Part shown: in pieces, positions 6,370-12,510 of the stretch | How positions within the stretch are numbered: the stretch's first letter is position 1 | How the letters are laid out: every line of letters starts with the position of its first letter | NCBI GenBank assembly: GCA_002396485.1 | Contig: DGXZ01000084.1 | Coordinates: forward strand, 1-17,797 | Length of the DNA stretch: 17,797 nucleotides | DNA from: Spartobacteria bacterium UBA5019 | Lineage (GTDB): Bacteria; Verrucomicrobiota; Verrucomicrobiia; Chthoniobacterales; Terrimicrobiaceae | Reading direction: 5' to 3' | Notes under the pieces: generated by a model | The model's database searches: none | Told to the model about the DNA's origin: nothing | Seen by the model: the letters and a program-made list of their open reading frames with translations, nothing else | Position numbers and translations under genes: made by a program

Positions 6370-7577
6370 AAATTGCAATAACAACTGGATCTCTCTCCCG
6401 CAATGCGGGCGGGCTTTTTGAGAGTGTGAGGGCGCTGGGGAAGGGACTAGCAAAACTGGGAGGGGATGTGTCCGTGTATGGACTTCGCGATCAAAACTGG
6501 GAGCTTGACGAGGAGGCATGGGCGCCATTGAGTGCCCACGCTTTTTCCTTTATCGGCCCCAGGGCTCTTGCCTGGTCTCCGGATATGGACGCCGCACTGG
6601 ATCAGGCGCGTCCAGATCTCGTTGCTCTTCAGGGGCTCTGGCAATACGCCTCATTGGCAACTTGTCGCCAGAGGAGGCGGAAGGGAACTCCCTATGTGGT
6701 TTCGCCGAGGGGAATGTTGGACAAATGGGCTCTTGCAAACTCACGTTGGAAAAAAGTGTTGGCGGCGTTTGCATTTGAGAACGCCGTGCTGCGTGATGCG
6801 GCATGCTTGCACGCGCTTTGTGTGGCCGAGGCGGATGCGATTCGGGCTTACGGGGGGCGGCAGCGGATCGAGGTGGTGCCGAACGGGGTGGAGTTGCCGG
6901 AAAAATTAACCACTGAGGACACAGAGAGCACAGAGAGAAGAAAAAGTCTGTTGTTTCTGGGGCGGGTTCACCCGAAGAAGGGGCTGGTTGGAGCGCTTCG
7001 AGCTTGGGCGGATATTCAAAATTCAAAATCCAAAATTCATAATTCCAAGCAGTGGCAGTTTGTGATCGCGGGGTGGGATCAAGGAGGGCATGAGGCTGAG
7101 TTGAAGAGGGTTTGTGACGAGCTTGGATTGCGGATTGCTGAGTGCGGAGTGGCGGAAGACTTAAAACTGAATTCTTACAAACTTAAAACTTCCGCCCCCC
7201 TCCCGGATGGGGATGTTGTGTTTTTTGGGCCGGCTTTTGGCAAGGAGAAGGAGGTGCTTTTGCGCAGTTCGGAGGCTTTTATTTTGCCGAGTTTTAGTGA
7301 GGGGTTGCCGATGTCGGTGTTGGAGGCGTGGGCATATGGGCTACCGGTGGTGATGACGCCGGAGTGCAATCTGCCGGAGGGTTTTGTTTCTGGTGCGGCG
7401 CTCGAAATTCGGAATTCGGCCGGAGATTTTGAGGGGATGCGGATATTGATTGAAATGACTGACCAAGAGCGTGCGGCAATGGGAATGCGGGGGAGGTGCT
7501 TGGTGGAGGAGAAGTTCACCTGGCCGAAGGTGGCGGCGCAAATGCGTCAGCTGTATGAGGAGGTGCTGGGGAGATAG
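6366..7577 (+). CDS. GT4-type glycosyltransferase with several repeat insertions
   Basis: The 403-residue protein starts at an ATG overlapping the previous stop. The N-terminal domain (MKIAITTGSLSRNAGGLFES) includes LVALQGLWQYAS and TPYVVSPRGMLDKWAL, as in colanic-acid/exopolysaccharide GT4 enzymes. The C-terminal domain has LLFLGRVHPKKGLVGALRAW, FVIAGWDQGG, VVFFGPAFG and the donor motif EGLPMSVLE (E312, E320), then AWAYGLPVVMTPECNLPEG. Four in-frame short-period tracts add loops. One is at the linker (LTTEDTESTERR), one after the first C-domain helix (DIQNSKSKIHNSK), one before VVFFG (GLRIAECGVAEDLKLNSYKL), and a small one is EIRNS. The gene is last in the operon and ends 25 bp before a terminator. 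It probably transfers a sugar, acting early or late in repeat-unit assembly. Confidence 0.87.
   Translation: MKIAITTGSLSRNAGGLFESVRALGKGLAKLGGDVSVYGLRDQNWELDEEAWAPLSAHAFSFIGPRALAWSPDMDAALDQARPDLVALQGLWQYASLATCRQRRRKGTPYVVSPRGMLDKWALANSRWKKVLAAFAFENAVLRDAACLHALCVAEADAIRAYGGRQRIEVVPNGVELPEKLTTEDTESTERRKSLLFLGRVHPKKGLVGALRAWADIQNSKSKIHNSKQWQFVIAGWDQGGHEAELKRVCDELGLRIAECGVAEDLKLNSYKLKTSAPLPDGDVVFFGPAFGKEKEVLLRSSEAFILPSFSEGLPMSVLEAWAYGLPVVMTPECNLPEGFVSGAALEIRNSAGDFEGMRILIEMTDQERAAMGMRGRCLVEEKFTWPKVAAQMRQLYEEVLGR
6909..6940. repeat. 9-nt period tract (GACACAGAG-like)
   Basis: ACCACTGAG, GACACAGAG and AGCACAGAG are consecutive, followed by AGAAG. The tract is read as TTEDTESTERR at the inter-domain linker. 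I remember this peptide type as a common oddity in database proteins of several bacterial phyla; that memory was not checked. Confidence 0.75.
7014..7048. repeat. Heptanucleotide array ATTCAAA x5
   Basis: ATTCAAA, ATTCAAA, ATCCAAA, ATTCATA and ATTCCAA are consecutive. They are read as IQNSKSKIHNSK in the C-terminal domain of the glycosyltransferase, between the first helix and the FVIAGW strand. The array is extremely AT-rich in a GC-rich context. Confidence 0.85.
7125..7190. repeat. Two different heptanucleotide tracts in tandem
   Basis: Positions 7125-7152 hold GGATTGC, GGATTGC, TGAGTGC and GGAGTGG (GLRIAECGVA). After six bases, 7159-7190 holds ACTTAAA, ACTGAAT, TCTTACA and, one base on, ACTTAAA (LKLNSYKLK). 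Both are in frame and form one extra loop before the VVFFG strand. Confidence 0.8.
7406..7419. repeat. Short heptanucleotide pair AATTCGG x2
   Basis: Two exact AATTCGG copies are read as EIRNS in a surface region of the glycosyltransferase C-terminal domain. Two copies alone could be chance; it is listed because its unit matches the style of the longer tracts in the same gene. Confidence 0.35.
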
Positions 7578-7602
7578 CCAAATCTGAGGCTGCTTTTTTT
7601 AG

Positions 7603-7640
7603 AAACCGCGCTGGGCAATGTCCCGGCGCGGTTTTTTTTT
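7603..7640. terminator. Strong intrinsic terminator, probably bidirectional
   Basis: AAACCGCGCTGGG (7603-7615) pairs with CCCGGCGCGG and the following Ts around the loop CAATGT, with one G-U wobble, and a run of nine Ts follows (7632-7640). On the minus strand the same stem is followed by TTTCT. It sits between two convergent genes, ending the polysaccharide operon (+) and the DUF971 gene (-). Confidence 0.9.
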
Positions 7641-7644
7641 GCGT

Positions 7645-7962
7645 TTATGATTTTGAGATTTGCTCGAGGCGCCTTAGGAATTTGTAGGAATAGAGTCCGG
7701 TCGAGTGGCCATCGGCCCATCGGGGTTGGATGGCGTAGCCTCCCACGGTTTGCCAGGAGGTGAGGTCGAAGCTACGATCGTTATAGGTCACGGCGGGAAG
7801 GGCGACTTGGCCGAGGACATCGGGCTCGCCTCCACATGCGGCGCAGGGGCAGTGGCGGCGGAGAAATTCGAGGGGAAGGTAGGACTCGCTGCTGTCGTTC
7901 CACGCGATGGCGAGTTCGGCTCCGATTTTTTGGATGGCAGTGGGCTGGAGTGGAGATGTCAT
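7645..7962 (-). CDS. DUF971 (GBBH-like N-terminal domain) protein
   Basis: The 105-residue protein has a Cys cluster CPCAAC (C38, C40, C43) preceded by the typical LPLEFLRRHC and followed by a variable loop. It then has the conserved end VGGYAIQPRWADGHSTGLYSYKFLR. This matches the DUF971 family, which corresponds to the metal-binding N-terminal domain of gamma-butyrobetaine hydroxylase; stand-alone bacterial members have no settled function. It lies 6 bp downstream of tsaB on the same strand, so it is probably the last gene of a tsaE-tsaB-DUF971 operon. Length and motif are complete for a stand-alone member. Confidence 0.85.
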   Translation of the reverse strand: MTSPLQPTAIQKIGAELAIAWNDSSESYLPLEFLRRHCPCAACGGEPDVLGQVALPAVTYNDRSFDLTSWQTVGGYAIQPRWADGHSTGLYSYKFLRRLEQISKS

Positions 7963-7968
7963 TTTCTT

Positions 7969-8535
7969 TTAGCAGGCGGGTTTGGTGATGTGCGGGGGCT
8001 TGAGGTAGATGGGTTCGGCGGGGCCTGCCTGAGTCGCCCGGCGAGCGAGGTGGATGGACTGCGGGGAGGCGCAGTGGGCGTGCTCGACGAGCGGGGACGT
8101 GGTAAAAACAGGGACGTCCGGCGTGAGCCGAGACTTGGCTTCATCGGGCGTAAGCAGGGCAGGGGGAGACGCGAGGCGGCCGTCAAGGATGTGTGCGTGG
8201 AACCATTGGTTCGCACGGGCGTCGCCGAGGACATGGTATTCCTGCGGTTCGTAGCCGAGGAGGGAGCAGATGCCTTGGAGCGGTGCTGATCGAGCGCGGG
8301 CGAGTCCCCATGCGGCGGCGATGGAGGCTCGGAGGGAATTGTAGCTTCCAGGGCCGGTGCCGACGAGCACGAGATCCAGCGAGTTGATGTGACGATTGGT
8401 TTTTTCGAGGTATTCGAAGAAGGCTGTGCCGCGACCGCGCGGGTTTTCAAATGAGTACTCGTGGAGAACTTCGCTATCGCGTGTCAATGCGATGCTGCCG
8501 ATTGCACTGGAGCACTCGATGGTGAGAATCGTCAT
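7969..8535 (-). CDS. tsaB: tRNA threonylcarbamoyladenosine biosynthesis protein TsaB
   Basis: The 188-residue protein is read from the ATG at 8535; a longer frame upstream overlaps tsaE and has no family support. The start MTILTIECSSAIGSIALTRD is the ASKHA-fold first strand (usually LaIDTS). GTGPGSYNSLRASIAAAWGLA matches the GPGSFTGLR-type TsaB motif. TsaB is the non-catalytic partner of TsaD and, with TsaE, helps make N6-threonylcarbamoyladenosine at position 37 of ANN-decoding tRNAs. Its ATG overlaps the tsaE stop (ATGA), so the two partners are probably translationally coupled. It is somewhat short for the family, with a reduced C-terminal part. Confidence 0.88.
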   Translation of the reverse strand: MTILTIECSSAIGSIALTRDSEVLHEYSFENPRGRGTAFFEYLEKTNRHINSLDLVLVGTGPGSYNSLRASIAAAWGLARARSAPLQGICSLLGYEPQEYHVLGDARANQWFHAHILDGRLASPPALLTPDEAKSRLTPDVPVFTTSPLVEHAHCASPQSIHLARRATQAGPAEPIYLKPPHITKPAC

Positions 8536-8981
8536 GGCTGGATCTGGATGAGGCGGCCTGAGCCTTCGATGGAAAACACAAGGCGCAGCGTGTGCGGCGG
8601 GAGTTCCTCCGCGAACTTGCCTCCCCACTCGATGGCGACGATGCCCTCACCTGCGAGGTAGTCGTCGAAGCCAAGCGGAGCAAGGTCGGCGGACGATTCG
8701 ATGCGGTAGAGGTCCATGTGCACAAGGGGCAGGCGGCCTCCGTGGTATTCGTGGATGAGGGTGAATGTGGGGCTGGAGACCTCACGTGGGTCGCAGCCGA
8801 GTGCCTTTGCGAGACCTTTTACGAAGCAAGTTTTGCCTGCGCCCATGGGGCCTTCGAGGCTCAGGATGGCGTGCGTTCCGAGGCACGCAGCGAGATCATG
8901 CGCGGCTTGCTGGGTGTCCTCTTCGGTTGCGCAGAGACGTTCCCCGCGAGGGAAGGTTTTTTCGATTTGCGGGTTTGCCAT
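8532..8981 (-). CDS. tsaE: tRNA threonylcarbamoyladenosine biosynthesis ATPase TsaE
   Basis: The 149-residue protein has Walker A GPMGAGKT at residues 44-51. It also has the conserved SSPTFTLIHEY, HMDLYRI, and GIVAIEWGGKF near the expected Walker B position. TsaE binds the TsaB-TsaD heterodimer and its ATPase activity drives turnover in t6A synthesis. Length and motif order are normal. It is the first gene of the minus-strand run tsaE-tsaB-DUF971. Its start lies only 32 bp from the divergent lipoprotein ATG. Confidence 0.93.
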   Translation of the reverse strand: MANPQIEKTFPRGERLCATEEDTQQAAHDLAACLGTHAILSLEGPMGAGKTCFVKGLAKALGCDPREVSSPTFTLIHEYHGGRLPLVHMDLYRIESSADLAPLGFDDYLAGEGIVAIEWGGKFAEELPPHTLRLVFSIEGSGRLIQIQP

Positions 8982-9013
8982 GAGGGGTGGAATTTAGTTC
9001 GCTCGTTTGCAAG

Positions 9014-9373
9014 ATGACAACATCTTCCCTTCTTGTGTGGTTCAGGCTGTGTGCGGTTTTGCTGATTGGCCTGGCGGCTTTGTGCGTGGCCGGCTGCGAT
9101 TCACCAGGCGGAACGATTCGGGAAATTCGAACAAACCTGGATTACTTCAAGGCGAATCCGAGCGCTCCGGCGCTTGAGAAGCTCGAAAAAGCCTTTGTGA
9201 AAATCGATGCCGCCATCAAGGATCTGGAAGCGAAGGAAGATTTCGCCCAGGCAGATCTTTTCCGCAGGCAGGCGATGACGCTGCGTTACGAATATCGGGC
9301 GATGCGGGCTGCCTTCATCAAATGGAGCGAGGAGCAAGCAGCGAAACAGGCTGCGGACGGCTCAGGCGAATGA
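9014..9373 (+). CDS. Small predicted lipoprotein, hypothetical
   Basis: The 119-residue protein from the ATG at 9014 has a signal peptide VWFRLCAVLLIGLAALCVAG and a lipobox VAGC, with the lipidated Cys at residue 28. A GTG nine codons earlier is less likely because it would leave only 5 bp to tsaE. The mature part (about residues 35-110) is highly charged and helical, with Leu/Ala-spaced acidic and basic residues, and is probably a coiled coil. I do not recognise a family. The gene is divergent from tsaE and its end overlaps the convergent glycosyltransferase by 12 bp. Confidence 0.75.
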   Translation: MTTSSLLVWFRLCAVLLIGLAALCVAGCDSPGGTIREIRTNLDYFKANPSAPALEKLEKAFVKIDAAIKDLEAKEDFAQADLFRRQAMTLRYEYRAMRAAFIKWSEEQAAKQAADGSGE

Positions 9374-10744
9374 TGGCAGTGAGCTGGGGGCGGTGCCTTT
9401 GAGCGAGGCTTCGAGGGCGCGGAGATTTTTATCCAATTGATCAAGATTGAACCTGGCCACGGCGAGTTGTGCGGCCTCACGCATGGCCTGCAGCCGCTCG
9501 GGATCTTCGAGAATCGTTCTCAGGCGATCCGCCAGAGCGGCGGCATCCCTCGGAGGGATGATAAACCCATCGAGGCCTTCGGTGACGACGCGGCCGCAAT
9601 TTGGCGTGGTGATAACCGGCAGGCCGTGGGCCATGGCCTCGAGCTGTGTGAGCGCGAAGCCATCTGAGATCGTCGGCAGAACAAAAACATCCGCGCGTTT
9701 ATAGAATTCGCGCACGCGGTCGCGGGTCACGGCGCCGTGAAAACGCACATTCGGCGGGGCTTTCACGACGAATTGGTCAGCGATGGCAATGCGGCCGGCG
9801 ATGTCGATCTGGATGTTTTCAGTCTTCAGAAGCTTTGCTGCCTCGAGGAGGTATTGGATACCTTTGCGAAGATTGACTTGTCCGAGGAAGAGCACGCGGA
9901 GCGGCTCGGAGTCTGGCTTGAGCGGGACAGCGGAGGGTTCCTCAGAGGAATCTTTGGCTTCGTAGGCGAGGGGAATGATATGGATCTTATCGGCAGGGAG
10001 GCCCTGCTGAACGAGCGCGTCGAAGGTCCATTGTGAATTCACCATGATGGCGTCGGCGAGCGCCCACTCCGCTTTGCGCCATGCAAAGTATTCCTCTGGC
10101 ACAAGGACCGGCGTCTTCGCCCATCCGGGCCATAGTTTTTCTTCTTCGCGCACCATTTCGACCTCGGTCCGCGAGGGGTCCATCTGGCCGACTATGCAGA
10201 CGGCGCCTTGATCTTTGGCCCAAGCGGCGGCTTCTAGGAAACCGGTGTCGTAGCCAAAAAAGATCGTATTCTCCCAGTGTTGCTCGCGGCGGCGCGCGAG
10301 GCTCGAGCGGACTTGTTTACCAAATCGGCTGCCGATGCGGAGAAACTCGCTGTAGGAGTCTGTAGAGGGGTGGATGCGGTTGCGCAGGCCGTCCAGCAAG
10401 GCGGAGCTATTGAAGGAGTAAACCTCGGCATCGCTCAAGTCCTCATGCCACCTGCTAGTCAGGCGGGGTGAGCGGGCGAGCTTGTGCCAAAGTCCATGCG
10501 ACCAGTAGTCCGTAAAAAGCGCCTCCAGTTTGCCCGATCGGTGCAGCACGCGCGGTATGGCATAGTGTTCCCGCGCTCCGATCTGCGCGCAGATCCAGGA
10601 GGTGGACGGGGCGTGGACTTTGAAGAGTTGCTTTGCGATTTGCCTAAAAAAACAGCTTGAGTGACGGCTGGGGAGCTTAAAAAGAAGGGCTGGATTTTTC
10701 CTTGCCGCTCGCTGGGTGCGGTGGTTGATTGCGTAGGGTCTCAC
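9362..10744 (-). CDS. GT4-type glycosyltransferase, start uncertain
   Basis: The C-terminal domain is clear: VLFLGQVNLRKGIQYLLEAA, VRFHGAVTRDRVREFYKRAD, then DGFALTQLE (D361 and E369 counted from the first GTG; the first acid of E-x7-E is Asp) and AMAHGLPVITT. The N-terminal domain has GAREHYAIPRVLHRSG and FFGYDTGFLEAA. The frame is open from a GTG at 10744, giving 460 residues. The first 40 or so residues look non-coding, however, and no in-frame ATG, GTG or TTG occurs before the conserved GAREHYAIPR. The true start is therefore unclear. No short-period insertions are seen, unlike the transferases of the left operon. It stands apart from that operon and may act on another glycoconjugate. Confidence 0.8.
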   Translation of the reverse strand: MRPYAINHRTQRAARKNPALLFKLPSRHSSCFFRQIAKQLFKVHAPSTSWICAQIGAREHYAIPRVLHRSGKLEALFTDYWSHGLWHKLARSPRLTSRWHEDLSDAEVYSFNSSALLDGLRNRIHPSTDSYSEFLRIGSRFGKQVRSSLARRREQHWENTIFFGYDTGFLEAAAWAKDQGAVCIVGQMDPSRTEVEMVREEEKLWPGWAKTPVLVPEEYFAWRKAEWALADAIMVNSQWTFDALVQQGLPADKIHIIPLAYEAKDSSEEPSAVPLKPDSEPLRVLFLGQVNLRKGIQYLLEAAKLLKTENIQIDIAGRIAIADQFVVKAPPNVRFHGAVTRDRVREFYKRADVFVLPTISDGFALTQLEAMAHGLPVITTPNCGRVVTEGLDGFIIPPRDAAALADRLRTILEDPERLQAMREAAQLAVARFNLDQLDKNLRALEASLKGTAPSSLPSFA

Positions 10745-10762
10745 AGGCGCTTCGGCGCTGTG
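10742..10762. other. Hairpin with a UUCG loop upstream of the tRNA
   Basis: CACAG-G-CGC TTCG GCG-CTGTG folds into an 8-bp stem with one bulged G and the very stable C(UUCG)G tetraloop. It lies 18 bp before the tRNA and covers the GTG codon at 10744. No T-run follows on either strand, so it is not a standard terminator; it could be an RNA-processing or stability element. Confidence 0.45.
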
Positions 10763-10780
10763 CGAAAACGCAGTTTCCCT

Positions 10781-10853
10781 GGGGGTATAGCTCAGTTGGT
10801 AGAGCGTCTCGTTCGCAATGAGAAGGCCAGGGGTTCGAATCCCCTTACCTCCA
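10781..10853 (+). tRNA. tRNA-Ala (anticodon CGC)
   Basis: This is a 73-nt cloverleaf. The acceptor stem GGGGGTA/TACCTCC carries the G3-U70 wobble that is the main identity element for alanine. The D arm is GCTCAGTTGGTAGAGC and the anticodon stem TCTCG/TGAGA encloses the loop TTCGCAA with anticodon CGC. The T arm reads GGGGTTCGAATCCCC and the discriminator base is A73. CCA is not encoded. The alr start codon follows 13 bp downstream. Confidence 0.96.
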
Positions 10854-10866
10854 CTTCATTTTATAT

Positions 10867-11973
10867 ATGCCCGCACTTCCAGTTCCTGATCATCTCCGCA
10901 CTTGGGTCGAAATAAACCTCGGCGCATTGAGGCGGAATCTGGCTTTTGTCAGAAATCGAATCGGGCCGGGGCCTGGGATTCTAGCAGTGGTGAAAGCTAA
11001 TGGTTATGGACACGGAGTAGCCGATATCGTCAGGGCTCTTGCTGATGACACTGAAGTTTTCGGTGTCGCCAATATCAAAGAGGCGGTGGAAGTTGCCTCC
11101 GTCGCTTCCGGTCGCGGAGTCATGCTGCTCAGCCCCTGCTTGCCAGCCGAGTATGAGACGGCGGTGCGGAGCGGTTATATCGTCACGGTATCCAGTGCTG
11201 ATGAGGCTTTGGCCTATTCTCGGTATGGCCAGGTGAGTGTGAATTTCAAAATCGACACGGGAATGGGGCGCGCCGGCTGTGCGGCGGGATCAGCGTTGGA
11301 AGAGTTTCGCCGCGTGCTCGCGATCAAGGGGGTCTTCTTACACAGCATTTCGACGCATCTTCCCTCAGCGGATGAGGACGCGGTTTTCACTCTGGAACAG
11401 CTTGAGGGATTCGATGCGCTTGCCGCTGACTTGCGGTCTCTGGCGCGCGACGCCAAATTCCACGTTCTGAACAGCGCGGGTGTCCTGACTCGCCCTGAGC
11501 ACCGACTCGACTTGGTGAGGCCGGGGCTGATTCTCTATGGCATCTCTCCTCTGCCAGAATACTCAAGCCAGCTCGAGCCGGTGCTTTCCTGGAAGTCCCG
11601 TGTGGTCTTGCTGCGTGAATTGCCTACGGGTTCCAGTGTGAGCTACGGGCGCTCATTTATTGCTGAAAAACCGATTCGTACCGCGCTGGTGGCTGTTGGA
11701 TACGCGGATGGATTTCCAAGGCAGGCTTCGGGCCGGGGGGCGAGTGTGCTTGTGCGTGGAATCCGGTGCGCTGTGCTTGGGCGGGTGACGATGGATCAGA
11801 TCGTGGTCGATGTTTCCCAGGTGTGTGGAGTGGAGCTTGGCGATGATGTCACTCTGATTGGCTCTGATGGTGCCGAGAAAATCGGTGTCTCAGAATTAGC
11901 CAGCCAAGCTGGAACGATCTCATGGGAAATTCTTGCAGGCATCGGGCGCCGCGTGGAGCATTTCTGCGTTTGA
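10867..11973 (+). CDS. alr: Alanine racemase
   Basis: The 368-residue PLP enzyme interconverts L- and D-alanine for peptidoglycan. The PLP lysine is K43 in LAVVKANGYGHG. The second catalytic residue, Tyr of the C-terminal beta domain, is Y260 in SVSYGRSF, followed by TALVAVGYADGFPR. CAVLGRVTMDQIVVDVS is also typical. Length is normal. The ATG at 10867 has no clear Shine-Dalgarno and lies 13 bp after tRNA-Ala, so a tRNA-alr co-transcript released by tRNA 3' processing is plausible. The frame also matches the usual N-terminal RTWVEINLGALRRN start of the fold. It converges with the DUF4870 gene, with 28 bp between the stops. Confidence 0.96.
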   Translation: MPALPVPDHLRTWVEINLGALRRNLAFVRNRIGPGPGILAVVKANGYGHGVADIVRALADDTEVFGVANIKEAVEVASVASGRGVMLLSPCLPAEYETAVRSGYIVTVSSADEALAYSRYGQVSVNFKIDTGMGRAGCAAGSALEEFRRVLAIKGVFLHSISTHLPSADEDAVFTLEQLEGFDALAADLRSLARDAKFHVLNSAGVLTRPEHRLDLVRPGLILYGISPLPEYSSQLEPVLSWKSRVVLLRELPTGSSVSYGRSFIAEKPIRTALVAVGYADGFPRQASGRGASVLVRGIRCAVLGRVTMDQIVVDVSQVCGVELGDDVTLIGSDGAEKIGVSELASQAGTISWEILAGIGRRVEHFCV

Positions 11974-12001
11974 TTCAGCGGCTGGTTTTTTACTGAACAA
12001 A

Positions 12002-12403
12002 TCAGCTGAAGAATCGGATTGTGAGAGGAAAATTAAAACTCACCCCGTTGCTTGCCTTGATAGCCCCGTTGATGACAAAGGCAAGCCATGCGATGAACAT
12101 GCCCAGAGGCAGCGCCAGCGGGACGACAAGGCAGGACCCGACGAATCCCACAACAGCAGAAACAAAAAACCAGATACTCCAGGAGATTTGAAAATTCAGC
12201 ACGCTCTTGCCTGCCGCATCCAGGCCCTGCATTTCATTCTTTTTGAGGAGCCAGATGATCAATGGTCCAAGAATGTGGCCAAAGCCTACGATGACAAGGC
12301 CTGCGAGGGCGCTGAGATGCAGGACCGTGATCCACTGTCTGGCTGCGGCTGTATCGTCATTTGGCGGCAATGGCGGCGGGCATGGCTGTTGAGAGTCTTC
12401 CAT
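12002..12403 (-). CDS. DUF4870 membrane protein
   Basis: The 133-residue protein has a proline-rich N-terminus (PPPLPP), then WITVLHLSALAGLVIVGFGH, PLIIWLLKKNEM and SVLNFQISWSIWF. The end is hydrophobic. The W-x3-LHLS, PLIIWLLKK and LNFQIS landmarks are those of DUF4870 proteins, small inner-membrane proteins with about three or four helices and no established role. The start is the ATG at 12403, 107 bp from the divergent TPR gene; the shared spacer probably holds both promoters. Confidence 0.85.
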   Translation of the reverse strand: MEDSQQPCPPPLPPNDDTAAARQWITVLHLSALAGLVIVGFGHILGPLIIWLLKKNEMQGLDAAGKSVLNFQISWSIWFFVSAVVGFVGSCLVVPLALPLGMFIAWLAFVINGAIKASNGVSFNFPLTIRFFS

Positions 12404-12481
12404 GAAAAAAAACTCGCGGCAAACGGCCCTGAAATCAAGCTCATCCCGCGCTGCAGAATTTTAAAAATCCGTTGGAATCGT

Positions 12482-12508
12482 CCGCATCTATCGGATATGG
12501 GTATGCGG
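12482..12508. promoter_or_regulatory. Inverted repeat just before the TPR gene start
   Basis: CCGCAT (12482-12487) and ATGCGG (12503-12508) flank 15 bp and end two bases before the ATG at 12511. It could be an operator half-site pair or an mRNA hairpin next to the start codon. A 6-bp match alone is weak; the position is the main reason to list it. Confidence 0.3.
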
Positions 12509-12510
12509 TC

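Noticed and set aside
600..7420. CRISPR array or other spacer-repeat system
   Set aside because: The units are 7-10 nt, contiguous, imperfect and within genes; there are no 25-40 nt repeats with regular spacers and no cas genes.
8536..8628. N-terminal extension of TsaB to 8628
   Set aside because: The extension lies inside tsaE and is Pro/Arg-rich without TsaB similarity; the ATG at 8535 starts exactly at the conserved first strand and forms an ATGA overlap with tsaE.
9447..10036. Several + strand frames opposite the glycosyltransferase at 9.4-10.7 kb
   Set aside because: The minus strand encodes clear GT4 motifs across the whole stretch; the + frames have no recognisable domain.
11974..12010. 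Terminator between alr and the DUF4870 gene
   Set aside because: TTCAGC and GCTGAA can pair, but the loop is about 25 nt and there is no suitable stem directly before the T run, so the support is too weak.
12404..12510. dif recombination site at the composition switch
   Set aside because: No 28-bp sequence with the usual XerC/XerD arms is visible; the only palindrome (CCGCAT-N15-ATGCGG) does not match the dif layout.
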